From UMGS1696 sp964634795 (GTDB lineage: Bacteria > Bacillota > Clostridia > Oscillospirales > CAG-272), in NCBI GenBank assembly GCA_964634795.1, contig CAZWLL010000030.1, forward strand, positions 1 through 23,016: a stretch of 23,016 nt of DNA. The letters run 5' to 3'. Of the stretch, positions 14,497-22,695 are shown piece by piece. The notes under the pieces were generated by a model. That model was not told the DNA's origin, ran no database searches, and worked only from the letters and a program-made list of their open reading frames with translations. Both the position numbers and the translations under genes were made by a program. The stretch's first letter is position 1; every line of letters begins with the position of its first letter.

Positions 14497-15207
14497 ATGG
14501 GAAATTTTGACAGAAAGATAGCCAAATTTATTGAGATTTTCATCGACTACGAGGGATACCTCAAGGTTCTCGAGGGACTGAAAAACACACTGCTTATTGC
14601 CGTGGCGGGACTTGCGGTGGGCATTATCATCGGAACGATTATAGCGACCGTCAGAGTTGTGCCGAAATACAAAAGACTGCCACGCATATTAAACGGAATC
14701 GCTTCCGTTTACGTCGGATTCTTCCGCGGAACGCCTATGGTTGTACAGCTTCTGCTGTTCTATTACGTACTGCTTCCGATTTTGGGAATAAAATCAAGCG
14801 GCGTACAGGTATCGATGATAGTATTCGGACTGAACAGCGGCGCGTACATTTCCGAGATGATGCGCGGCGGTATAATGTCGGTTGACAGAGGACAAATGGA
14901 AGCAGGCCGCGCGCTCGGTCTGTCGTTCTCGGTATCAATGCTGAAGATAGTCATTCCGCAGGCGATTAAGAATATCCTTCCGACACTCGGAAACGAGTTT
15001 ATAGCGCTCATAAAGGAAACCTCGGTCGTATCGTTCGTAGGAGCCGCGGACTTGTACGTGGCATTCAACTACATCGGTACGAATTCATATGAATTCATGG
15101 TGCCGTACCTTGTTATGGCGATAATTTACATAGTGATAGTTATGATTATTACTCTCGGAATAAAGCTGATGGAAAGGGGACTCGGTAAAAGTGATAGACG
15201 TAATTAA
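14497..15207 (+). CDS. Amino-acid ABC transporter permease
   Basis: A 236-residue inner-membrane subunit of the HisM/GlnP type of polar amino-acid importers. The chain has a short N-terminal cytoplasmic part, then about five hydrophobic segments, beginning with GLKNTLLIAVAGLAVGIIIGTIIATV. The EAA loop that contacts the ATPase is clear: MEAGRALGLSFSVSMLKIVIPQ followed by the downstream glycine region. FFRGTPMVVQLLLFYY is also characteristic of the family. The ATG at 14497 has GGGAG 6 nt upstream. The 3' end overlaps the ATPase gene by 17 nt, indicating translational coupling. A single permease implies a homodimer. Confidence 0.94.
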   Translation: MGNFDRKIAKFIEIFIDYEGYLKVLEGLKNTLLIAVAGLAVGIIIGTIIATVRVVPKYKRLPRILNGIASVYVGFFRGTPMVVQLLLFYYVLLPILGIKSSGVQVSMIVFGLNSGAYISEMMRGGIMSVDRGQMEAGRALGLSFSVSMLKIVIPQAIKNILPTLGNEFIALIKETSVVSFVGAADLYVAFNYIGTNSYEFMVPYLVMAIIYIVIVMIITLGIKLMERGLGKSDRRN

Positions 15208-16015
15208 CCTTGAGAAGAGCTTCGGCGACAACCATGTCCTCCGCGGAATCAATATCACCGTAAACAAGGGAGATATTGTCTGCGTAATCGGCCCGTCCGG
15301 CAGCGGCAAGAGTACATTCCTGCGCTGTCTTAACTGTATGGAGGACCCCACCGGAGGTCAGATATTCTTCGACGGAGTAGATATAGCCGACATGTCGGTT
15401 GACATAAATATCCACCGCCGCAAAATAGGAATGGTATTCCAGCAGTTCAATCTGTTCAACAACAAAACCGTAATAGAAAACATAATGCTCGCTCCCGTTC
15501 ATATAGGAATATCGGATTTGAAAAAGGCAAAAAGGAAAAACTTCTTCCTTCCGCTGACAAACCTGTTCCGTAAGAACAAGCTCGAGAAGACCGAAATCAC
15601 CACGACGGAAGCCGAAATAAAGGCAAACGCAAGACAAAACGCGATTCGCCTGTTAAAGAGAATAGGCCTTGAGGAAAAAGCCGACATGTACCCGTCAACG
15701 CTGTCGGGCGGACAAAAGCAGAGAGTGGCGATTGTACGCGCGCTGGCGATGAATCCCGAGGTAATATTGTTCGACGAGCCGACATCGGCCCTTGACCCCG
15801 AAATGGTAGGCGAGGTGCTTGATCTTATGAGAAACGTTGCCGAGGAGGGAATGACGATGGTTATAGTAACGCACGAAATGGGATTCGCGCGTGAGGTAGC
15901 CAATCGCGTTATTTTCATTGACGAGGGCAAGATACTGGAAGAAGCGCCGCCTGCGGAGTTTTTCGGAAATCCGAAAAACCCGAGGCTTAAAGACTTTCTG
16001 TCGAAGGTACTTTAA
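15191..16015 (+). CDS. Amino-acid ABC transporter ATP-binding protein
   Basis: A 274-residue GlnQ/HisP-type ATPase that powers the importer. Motifs: Walker A GPSGSGKS (34-41), Q-loop MVFQQFN (81-87), signature LSGGQ (171-175), Walker B ILFDEP (192-197), D-loop SALD, and the switch histidine in VTHEM (228). The start is a GTG at 15191 within the permease gene, preceded by AAAGGGG; it gives the usual MIDVINLEKSFG N-terminus. The protein is about 30 residues longer than typical relatives (around 240). The extra sequence is a basic, lysine-rich stretch at about 108-145 (KKAKRKNFFLPLTNLFRKNK...) between the Q-loop and the signature, in the helical subdomain. The gene ends just before the assembly gap. 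Confidence 0.94.
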   Translation: MIDVINLEKSFGDNHVLRGINITVNKGDIVCVIGPSGSGKSTFLRCLNCMEDPTGGQIFFDGVDIADMSVDINIHRRKIGMVFQQFNLFNNKTVIENIMLAPVHIGISDLKKAKRKNFFLPLTNLFRKNKLEKTEITTTEAEIKANARQNAIRLLKRIGLEEKADMYPSTLSGGQKQRVAIVRALAMNPEVILFDEPTSALDPEMVGEVLDLMRNVAEEGMTMVIVTHEMGFAREVANRVIFIDEGKILEEAPPAEFFGNPKNPRLKDFLSKVL

Positions 16016-16041
16016 TAAATCGGAAACAAAAAAGAGGCATA

Positions 16042-16141
16042 NNNNNNNNNNNNNNNNNNNNNNNNNNNNNNNNNNNNNNNNNNNNNNNNNNNNNNNNNNN
16101 NNNNNNNNNNNNNNNNNNNNNNNNNNNNNNNNNNNNNNNNN
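16042..16141. other. Assembly gap of 100 N
   Basis: Exactly 100 Ns, a conventional scaffold gap whose true length is unknown. It removes the 3' end of the minus-strand alpha-galactosidase gene. The left flank, read on the minus strand, is GCCTC followed by six Ts, which looks like the right arm and T-run of a terminator whose left arm lies in the gap. Confidence 0.97.
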
Positions 16142-18317
16142 TAAAATGTAGAACATAGCTTTCTCCCGTGCCTGCGGGCTTGCGGGAGAGATTGAGTCCC
16201 GCGTTCATCAGGAGCGCGCCTGAGTAAACCTCTCCGCTTTCTTCAAGCTTGTAGTATTTGTCGGGATCAAGACCCTTCATGCGGATGAAACGCTTGTGGT
16301 TGTGGTAGTAGCGCATGTTGACGAATGTGAACATTGCCTCCGTCTTGTCCTCGGATACAAGCTCCCATGCGGCGTAGTAGCTGTTGTCCCACGGGGAGAT
16401 GATGCGGTAGAGATCGCCGTAGTGAGTGAGGTTGTAGTACTTGTGATACTCCGCTACCTGCTCAAGTACAATCTTGCGCTCGTCATCGCTTATCTTGTTC
16501 GGGTCAAGCTCGTAGCCGAATGTACCCCACATAGCGACATTTCCTCTTGTCGTAATGTTTGTTCTGCCGTTGCGGGATACGTGCGCACCCATTGTCGATG
16601 ACGGATAGCAAAGCGTCGTGCCGAACTGGATTGCTATTCTCTCGATGGCGTCGGTGTTGTCTGATGCCCAAATCTGGGGTGAGAACGCCAGCATTGCGGG
16701 GTCGAATCTTCCGCCGCCGCCCGAGCAGTTTTCGATGAGCATATCGGGGAAGTCACGGTTCAGTCTTCCCATAATGTCGTATGTTCCGAGAATGAAGCGG
16801 TGGAACAGCTCCTCGCCGTGCTCGTATGTGAGCAGCGCGCTGCCGGCTTCGGTTATGTTGCGGTTGAAGTCCCACTTGAGGTAGTCGATTTTGTACTTGC
16901 CGAGAACGGCCTTCATCTGTCCGTAAATGTTCTCACGTACATCCTCACGCGACATATCTATAACGCACTGGTTTCTTCCGAGAGAACGGTCTCTGCCCGG
17001 AACGTGTATGCACCAGTCGGGATGAGCGCGGTACAGGTCGGAATCGGGAGATATCATCTCAGGCTCGTACCAGATACCGAACTTCAGTCCGAGAGCGTTC
17101 ACACGGTCTATGAGCACGCCGAGACCGCCCTTGAGCTTGTCCTCATTTACATACCAGTCGCCGAGGGAACGTCTGTCGTCGTTGCGCACGCCGAACCATC
17201 CGTCATCCATTACGAGCATTTCGATGCCCAGCTCCTTCGCACGCTCTGCGAAGGATACAAGCTTGTCGGTGTCGAAATCGAAGAATGCCGCTTCCCAGCT
17301 GTTTATGAGCAGAGGACGTTTTTCGGTTTTCCACTTGCCGCGGATAAGATTGTTTCTGTACAGACGGTGGAATGTGCGTGTCATGCCGCCGAGACCCTCG
17401 TTTGAGTAAACGAGAACAGCCTCGGGAGTCTGGAATTCCTCACCCGGATCGAGTCTCCACAGGAAACCGTCGGGATTGATTCCTATATTGATTCTGGTGG
17501 TTTCGTAGTAGTCTACGTCGGCTGTAATGTCGAAGTTTCCGCTGTAAACAAGATTGAAGCCGTATACGTCACCGTAGTCCTCGTTTGCGGCATCGGCGCC
17601 GTTGCGCATAAATGCGGCAAAGGGATTGTGGAAGTGAGATGATGAGCCTCTTACCGACGACAGCGATGTGTGTCCGTGCTCAAGCGGAGTGCGGGCCATG
17701 TTGCGCTCGGCGTTGTGTCTGCCGTAAAGGTGGAGCATATCGAAATCCATGGTAGGAAGCGTAATGCTCGATGAATATACCTTTTCGATGTCCATGGGCT
17801 TGTCGGAGCCGTTCTTGATGCGTACGGACTTTGTCATTGCTCCGTACTTGTTGAATACGGTGTAAATGAGCACAGCCTCGGCTCCCGTAACCTTGTCGCG
17901 TACGTCGATTTCGAGCGTATCGCATTCGCCGCTTTCGTTTTCGTAAAGAGAGGGAAGTCCACCGAGCGCAGGCTTGCCGGAGTAGATTCTGTGACCGACA
18001 TAACGGAAATCGGTGCAGTTGTTGCCGTCAGCGTTGCGTATCGCAACGGGAGTTTTTCTGAAGTCGCCCGTGCCGAAGCCGGAATATTCAATGGGAGCGA
18101 CGTCGGCTGAGAAGTCACCGCGTGCAACGGACGGACTCTGCGCGGAAAATGACGCGAACCATTCACGGAAATAGAAGTCAGTCAGATTTGCGTCGGGTAT
18201 TTTTGCTCCGTAGTAGTAGTGGAGAAGATAACCGCCGTCGAACAGGGAAATAATGTATGATGAGGAGGCGGTGTCGAGCTTGAAGAGCTTTTTGTCTTCA
18301 CAGAATTTAATTGGCAT
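16142..18317 (-). CDS. Alpha-galactosidase, GH36 (3' end lost in gap)
   Basis: This enzyme releases terminal alpha-1,6-galactose from raffinose-family sugars, melibiose and similar galactosides. 725 residues are readable; only a few C-terminal residues are likely lost in the gap. The order is typical of the bacterial GH36 tetrameric enzymes: an N-terminal beta-sandwich (about 1-325), then a TIM barrel with DDGWFG (371-376), LGDW (385-388), GIWYEPEM, KWDFNR (481-486; Asp483 nucleophile), ENCSGGGGRFD (529-539) and WASDNTDA (550-557; Asp553 acid/base), then YPSSTMGAHVS and a C-terminal beta domain. No signal peptide is seen, so it is cytoplasmic and acts on imported oligosaccharides. The ATG at 18317 has AGAGGTG 4 nt upstream. 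It is divergent from a second GH36-clan gene. Confidence 0.94.
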
Positions 18318-18348
18318 AATGCACCTCTGATATGAAAATGTTGCTTAT

Positions 18349-18377
18349 ATTATGCCATACAATTCGCTCTTTTGCAA
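18349..18377 (-). promoter_or_regulatory. Promoter of the minus-strand alpha-galactosidase gene
   Basis: On the minus strand TTGCAA (18377-18372), 17 bp, CATAAT (18354-18349). The start would be near 18342, giving a leader of about 25 nt. An inverted repeat CACAT/ATGTG with an AAAA loop (18394-18407) lies upstream, between this promoter and the divergent one; it could be a shared operator. Confidence 0.65.
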
Positions 18378-18457
18378 TAGCAGCGTAAAAAAACACATAA
18401 AAATGTGAAAAGCCGAAATCAAATAACAGCATTGCTACATGATTTTTTACATTATTA

Positions 18458-18486
18458 TTGATTATTTCGTTTGTATTTGCTATAAT
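18458..18486 (+). promoter_or_regulatory. Promoter of the plus-strand GH36-type gene
   Basis: TTGATT (18458-18463), 17 bp, TATAAT (18481-18486). Transcription should start near 18493, with GGAGGT placed 5 nt before the ATG at 18518. Confidence 0.75.
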
Positions 18487-18517
18487 TTGTATCAGCATAA
18501 TGCTTCGGAGGTAATCG

Positions 18518-20431
18518 ATGAAGGTTTATTTTGAAAACGGTACGTTTGCGAATGACGAATACTGTACCGTTCGTGAGCAATATCAAGTTGACGGCGTCGT
18601 ATTAACTGCGGTCCGCGGTGAGTGGCACGGAAACAAGGCTCTCGACAGTGAGTGCGGAGCGGAGCTGACAGTCACTCCCGAAGGGGATTTTACATATATG
18701 GCTGACGTAAGGCATTCCGAGTTCTGGTGCTCGCCGAGATTCGGCGTGAGCGGGGACTACGGAAACGTTGATGAATGTCAGTTTTTCGCATATAAAAAGA
18801 CAGACGGTACGTTCGGTGTTATCGTTCCCGTTGTGTCCGAAGACTACAAATGCATACTTGTCGGACGAGGAGAAGAGCTGTCCGCGCGCCTGTTCTCTTG
18901 GAAGGAAGGCATCGGAGAGTGCGACACACTCGCGTGCGTGACTGCGGAGGGGCAGTATGACCCGTTGTACCTGACCGAGCTGTGCGTCAAGCTGGCGGTA
19001 AAGCTGCTCGGAAGAGGCGACAAAACGCGATATGACAAGCACTACCCGAAGGTATTCGAATACCTCGGCTGGTGCAGCTGGGACGCAATGCAAATCAGAG
19101 TAAACGAAAGAGGCATTATCGAAAAGTGCGAGGAGTTTATACGGAAGGATATTCCCGTAAAATGGGCACTGTTTGACGATATGTGGGCGGACGTAACCGA
19201 GTTCCCGGGAAAATACCGCACACGCGACGCCATGTTCGCTCTTATGCACTCTTCACACTTGTACGATTACGAAGCCGCGAGAGACCGCTTCCCGATGGGA
19301 CTGGCGCATACAATAGATAAGGTGCATTCGTACGGCATGAAGGTGGGCATCTGGCATCCGACCACAGGCTACTGGAAAGGGCTTGATCCGACGGGAAAGG
19401 CGTATGAAAAGCTGAAGGATTTCACATACACAACGCCCGACGGAATGATAATCGGAAGCTGGCATGAGGGAGCGTCGTTCCGTTACTACGATACGATACA
19501 TTCATTCCTGCGTTCCTGTGGAGCGGACTTCGTAAAGGTTGACAACCAAAGCATGACACGCCGCTATTACAAAGGCGTGGAAAGTGTCGGCAAGGTCACA
19601 AGAAGCTGGCACAGAGGACTTGAAGGCTCGGTAGGACTTAACTTCGACAACACCATGATTAACTGCATGGGAATGGCGTCGGAGGACATGTGGAACCGCG
19701 GCTACAGCAGTATATGCCGCGCGAGCGACGATTTCCAGCCTGAGAACAGGGCGTGGTTCTCGAAGCACATACTACAGTGCACATACAACAGTGTGCTTCA
19801 GGGACAATTTTACTGGAGCGACTACGATATGTGGTGGACTGACGATACCCAGGCTCGAAAAAACAGTCTCCTCAGAGCGGTGTCGGGCGGTCCGATATAC
19901 GTGAGCGATGAGCTCGGAAGAAGCAGACGCGATATTCTCTATCCGCTGGCATTTAATGACGGAAGAATTCTGCGCTGCGGCAGCGTAGGCACACCGACAG
20001 CCGACTGCTTGACAATCGACCCGACAGCGTCGGGAAAGCCGATTAAAATTCGCAACACCTGCCGCGGATGCGGAGTCATTGCGGCGTTCGACATCGACAA
20101 GGACAACGGCGCGGTGTTCGGCACTGTGTCGCCGTCGGATGTCGGACACGAAATGAAGAAGTGCGAAAAGTACGTTTTGTACGAGCATTTCAGCCGCTAC
20201 ATGAAAATTATCGATGCGGACGAGACGGTTGATTTTTCGCTCTCCGACAACGATGCGTTTAAGCTGTTCCTCATAATACCTTACGAGAACGGTTTCGCGC
20301 CGATCGGCAGAACCGATAAGTTCATATCCCCCGCCGCCGTAACGCACATCTCGGGAGAGAGCGTTGAGCTGTATGAAAACGGTGAGTACAGCTGGGTAAA
20401 GAACGGCGAGCTGTATACAGTCAAGCTGTGA
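18518..20431 (+). CDS. GH36-clan protein of the raffinose synthase/Sip1 type
   Basis: A 637-residue protein related to the raffinose synthase/seed-imbibition branch of GH36, which in plants includes galactosyltransferases and in microbes mostly alpha-galactosidases. The N-terminal third is beta-rich; the barrel follows from about 178 with YLGWCSWDAM (182-191), ALFDDMW (217-223), MKVGIWH (274-280), FVKVDNQ (338-344; Asp342 as nucleophile) and CRASDDF (400-406; Asp404 as acid/base). These match the W-C-x-W-D-A, VKVD and SDDF signatures of the family. No signal peptide, so it is cytoplasmic. The start has an ideal GGAGGT site. It is divergent from a classical alpha-galactosidase, so the pair probably processes alpha-galactosides; exact substrate and hydrolase versus transferase activity cannot be read from sequence. 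No sugar transporter is adjacent. Confidence 0.88.
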   Translation: MKVYFENGTFANDEYCTVREQYQVDGVVLTAVRGEWHGNKALDSECGAELTVTPEGDFTYMADVRHSEFWCSPRFGVSGDYGNVDECQFFAYKKTDGTFGVIVPVVSEDYKCILVGRGEELSARLFSWKEGIGECDTLACVTAEGQYDPLYLTELCVKLAVKLLGRGDKTRYDKHYPKVFEYLGWCSWDAMQIRVNERGIIEKCEEFIRKDIPVKWALFDDMWADVTEFPGKYRTRDAMFALMHSSHLYDYEAARDRFPMGLAHTIDKVHSYGMKVGIWHPTTGYWKGLDPTGKAYEKLKDFTYTTPDGMIIGSWHEGASFRYYDTIHSFLRSCGADFVKVDNQSMTRRYYKGVESVGKVTRSWHRGLEGSVGLNFDNTMINCMGMASEDMWNRGYSSICRASDDFQPENRAWFSKHILQCTYNSVLQGQFYWSDYDMWWTDDTQARKNSLLRAVSGGPIYVSDELGRSRRDILYPLAFNDGRILRCGSVGTPTADCLTIDPTASGKPIKIRNTCRGCGVIAAFDIDKDNGAVFGTVSPSDVGHEMKKCEKYVLYEHFSRYMKIIDADETVDFSLSDNDAFKLFLIIPYENGFAPIGRTDKFISPAAVTHISGESVELYENGEYSWVKNGELYTVKL

Positions 20432-20505
20432 CAGGCGAGCTGTGACAGAGGAAATTTGAAAGCTGATTTAAGCCAGAATCATTCGGCACATTCTTAATAA
20501 CTCGG

Positions 20506-20542
20506 ATGACCTGTGAGACATAAGACTCACAGGTCATTTTTT
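20506..20542 (+). terminator. Terminator after the plus-strand GH36-type gene
   Basis: A perfect 12-bp stem, ATGACCTGTGAG (20506-20517) with CTCACAGGTCAT (20526-20537), 8-nt loop, then a run of Ts to 20542. The rest of 20432-20505 holds only a small direct duplication of CTGTGACAG at the gene end and nothing else recognisable. Confidence 0.9.
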
Positions 20543-20584
20543 CGAAAAAATATGCTGAAGAAATAAAAAAATTGAAAAAAGCTA

Positions 20585-20613
20585 TTGACAAAGGAGAGAT
20601 GCTGTGGTATAAT
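20585..20613 (+). promoter_or_regulatory. Consensus promoter of the tRNA operon
   Basis: TTGACA (20585-20590), 17 bp, TATAAT (20608-20613): a full consensus match. Transcription should start near 20620, leaving about 90 nt of leader before the first tRNA. Confidence 0.85.
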
Positions 20614-20661
20614 ATCAAACGTCGACAAGAGAGTAAAACCTCGGTAGACAAAAACAAAATC

Positions 20662-20732
20662 GGAAGCATATGCACAGCAAACTGAGCTATGCTCCCAAAT
20701 TAAAACTTATGGAAGCATAGCTCAGTTGGGAG
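20662..20732 (+). repeat. Direct and inverted copies of the tRNA-Val 5' end
   Basis: GGAAGCATA, the first nine bases of the tRNA, also occurs at 20662-20670 in the leader. AACTGAGCTATGC at 20680-20692 is the exact reverse complement of bases 20715-20727 in the tRNA acceptor and D-arm. The inverted segment can pair either with the upstream direct copy or with the tRNA itself, so two competing hairpins are possible in the precursor RNA. Confidence 0.6.
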
Positions 20733-20783
20733 AGCATCTGCCTTACAAGCAGAGGGTCATAGGTTCGAGCCCTATTGTTTCCA
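20711..20783 (+). tRNA. tRNA-Val (anticodon TAC)
   Basis: A 73-nt cloverleaf. The acceptor GGAAGCA pairs with TGTTTCC (one G-U), the anticodon loop CTTACAA reads TAC, the T-arm is ATAGG-TTCGAGC-CCTAT and the discriminator base is A. The 3' CCA is not separately encoded. First of four tRNAs in one transcript. Confidence 0.95.
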
Positions 20784-20809
20784 TCGGATCAATTTTAAAG
20801 TTGGTCTTT

Positions 20810-20883
20810 GGCCTGGTAGTTCAGTTGGTTAGAACGCTAGCCTGTCACGCTAGAGGTCAGGAGTTCGAGTCTCCTTCAGGTCG
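20810..20883 (+). tRNA. tRNA-Asp (anticodon GTC)
   Basis: A 74-nt cloverleaf. The acceptor GGCCTGG pairs with TCAGGTC (two G-U pairs), the anticodon loop CTGTCAC reads GTC, the T-arm is AGGAG-TTCGAGT-CTCCT and the discriminator is G, the expected identity base for Asp. CCA is not encoded. Confidence 0.95.
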
Positions 20884-20918
20884 TTGATTTCAGAAGAAAT
20901 TCGGAATCAGGTTAATAT

Positions 20919-20991
20919 GCCTCTGTAGCTCAGTTGGTAGAGCAGGGGATTGAAAATTCCCGTGTCGTTGGTTCAATTCCGACCGGAGGCA
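20919..20991 (+). tRNA. tRNA-Phe (anticodon GAA)
   Basis: A 73-nt cloverleaf. The acceptor GCCTCTG pairs with CGGAGGC, the anticodon loop TTGAAAA reads GAA, the T-arm is GTTGG-TTCAATT-CCGAC and the discriminator is A. CCA is not encoded. Confidence 0.95.
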
Positions 20992-20994
20992 TAT

Positions 20995-21067
20995 GCGGAT
21001 TTAGCTCATTTGGTAGAGCGCAACCTTGCCAAGGTTGAGGTGGCGGGTCCGAGCCCCGTAATCCGCT
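20995..21067 (+). tRNA. tRNA-Gly (anticodon GCC)
   Basis: A 73-nt cloverleaf only 3 nt after tRNA-Phe. The acceptor GCGGATT pairs with AATCCGC, the anticodon loop TTGCCAA reads GCC and the discriminator is T. The D-loop keeps the usual GG. The T-arm is GCGGG-TCCGAGC-CCCGT: position 55, almost always T (pseudouridine), is C here. Confidence 0.94.
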
Positions 21068-21068
21068 T

Positions 21069-21102
21069 AAGGATGGTAGTGTAAAAACTCCATCCTTTTT
21101 TT
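21069..21102 (+). terminator. Terminator of the tRNA operon
   Basis: AAGGATGG (21069-21076) pairs with CCATCCTT (21090-21097), with a further AGT/ACT helix after a bulged T, followed by a T-run to 21102. It begins 2 nt after tRNA-Gly. Confidence 0.9.
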
Positions 21103-21338
21103 GTGTTTAAGCTTTACTTTATACATCTTTTTCTCTCCCGTACACGAGAAGCATTACCGAAGACTTTAATTCGAAGTTTTACTTCATGATGCATCTTTCT
21201 TTGTAAGCAAAAAAACACACATATTTTCCTATGTGATTTGCGTTTTCATGTTGCATTATAATCGTTTACTTTAACCTACGTATATGTTATAATTAAAGGC
21301 GGTTTTTTGTTTTAAATTATAATATTTCGGAGTACAAC
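21103..21338 (+). promoter_or_regulatory. Upstream region and promoter of the MATE gene
   Basis: The promoter is TTTACT (21265-21270), 17 bp, TATAAT (21288-21293). Upstream are two diverged direct repeats, each starting AAG(C/T)TTTACTT and ending CATCTTT (about 21110-21132 and 21172-21200), and a CACATA/TATGTG inverted repeat near 21217-21236 that could be an operator. No gene is seen here. The ribosome site CGGAG lies 7-8 nt before the ATG. Confidence 0.6.
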
Positions 21339-22694
21339 ATGGATCAAAAAGAAAACAAAATGGGATATATGCCGATGTGGCGTCTGATAATATCGATGTC
21401 GCTGCCGATGGTAATATCCATGCTTGTTCAGGCGTGCTACAACATTGTAGACAGCATTTATATTTCGCGCTACAGTGACGCCGCTCTTGCCGCGGTATCG
21501 TATGCGTTTCCGGCGCAGAATCTTATGATAGGATGCGCGACGGGTATCGGAGTCGGCGTAAACGCATTACTGTCGCGTTCGCTCGGTGAGAAAAACTACC
21601 AAAAGGCAAACAGGAGCGCGGGCAACGGACTTCTTCTGTCGCTTGTCGGATATATAATTTTCCTTATATTCGGAATATTCTTCTCCCGTGCGTTTATAGC
21701 GTTCCAGACAAGCACTGAGGATGTTATCGAAAACGGTTACGAATATCTTTCGGTATGCTGTATTTTCTCGTTCGGTATTTTCGGTGAGATTATGTTCGAG
21801 CGTCTCATGCAGGCGACGGGAAGAACGATTCTCACGATGTACACGCAGGGAATCGGAGCGATACTTAACATAATTCTCGATCCCGTTTTCATTTTCGGTT
21901 ATTTCGGACTTCCCGCTATGGGAGCTAAGGGAGCTGCGATAGCGACGGTTATCGGACAGATTGCGGCTTTCATTGTAGCGGCGATTTTGAATCACGCAAA
22001 GAACCATGAGGTACGTCTGACGAGGGATGCGTTCCATCCCGAGTGGGACATAATCGGACGAATTCTCGAGGTCGGCATTCCGTCGATACTTATGGTCGGT
22101 ATAGGATCGCTTATGACGACGGGAATGAACAAGATTTTAAACAAGTTCTCCGATCTTGCGGTAACGGTATTCGGAGTATACTACAAGCTGCAGAGCTTTG
22201 CTTTCATGCCCGTATTCGGGCTCAACAACGGAGTAATTCCGGTAATAGCGTTCAACTACGGTGCGGGACACAAAAAGAGAATGACGTCTGCTATAAAGAT
22301 AGCGTGCATTATAGCGACATGCTTTATGGGGATTGGGCTTATAGTAATGCAGATTTTCCCTGCACAGGCGCTCGGATTATTCGATGCAAGTGAAACTATG
22401 CTTGAAATCGGTGTGCCTGCGCTTCGCACGATAAGCATAAGCTTTATTTTCGCGGGAATCTGCATAGCGCTTTCATCTGCGTTTCAGGCACTCGGTCACG
22501 GCACGTACTCTACGATAGTTTCGGGAGCGCGTCAGCTGCTTATTCTGCTTCCCGTGGCGTTTTTATTCTCGCTGACGGGCAAGCTTGAGCTTGTTTGGCT
22601 TTCCTTCCCGATAGCGGAGCTTATGTCCATAGCTGTAAGTGTAGGCTTATACATACGCATATACAATCAAGTAATAAAGAAAATACCGGACTAA
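21339..22694 (+). CDS. MATE family efflux transporter
   Basis: A 451-residue inner-membrane exporter of the multidrug and toxin extrusion family, which uses sodium or proton gradients to expel cationic drugs, dyes or metabolites. Length and about twelve hydrophobic segments fit. Family hallmarks are LPMVISMLVQACYNIVDSIYIS in the first helix, the LILDPVFIFG-like ILDPVFIFGYFGLPAMGAKGAA motif ending the first half, and GLNNGVIPVIAFNYGAG in the second half, where the asparagines line the cation site in relatives. It resembles the MepA-like branch common in Clostridia; the substrate cannot be predicted. It has its own promoter. No adjacent regulator gene is visible and no clear terminator, only the tandem repeat. 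Confidence 0.93.
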   Translation: MDQKENKMGYMPMWRLIISMSLPMVISMLVQACYNIVDSIYISRYSDAALAAVSYAFPAQNLMIGCATGIGVGVNALLSRSLGEKNYQKANRSAGNGLLLSLVGYIIFLIFGIFFSRAFIAFQTSTEDVIENGYEYLSVCCIFSFGIFGEIMFERLMQATGRTILTMYTQGIGAILNIILDPVFIFGYFGLPAMGAKGAAIATVIGQIAAFIVAAILNHAKNHEVRLTRDAFHPEWDIIGRILEVGIPSILMVGIGSLMTTGMNKILNKFSDLAVTVFGVYYKLQSFAFMPVFGLNNGVIPVIAFNYGAGHKKRMTSAIKIACIIATCFMGIGLIVMQIFPAQALGLFDASETMLEIGVPALRTISISFIFAGICIALSSAFQALGHGTYSTIVSGARQLLILLPVAFLFSLTGKLELVWLSFPIAELMSIAVSVGLYIRIYNQVIKKIPD

Positions 22695-22695
22695 T

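Noticed and set aside
15918..16151. Open frames running through the N-run on both strands
   Set aside because: They are translated Ns joining unrelated flanks and have no evidential value.
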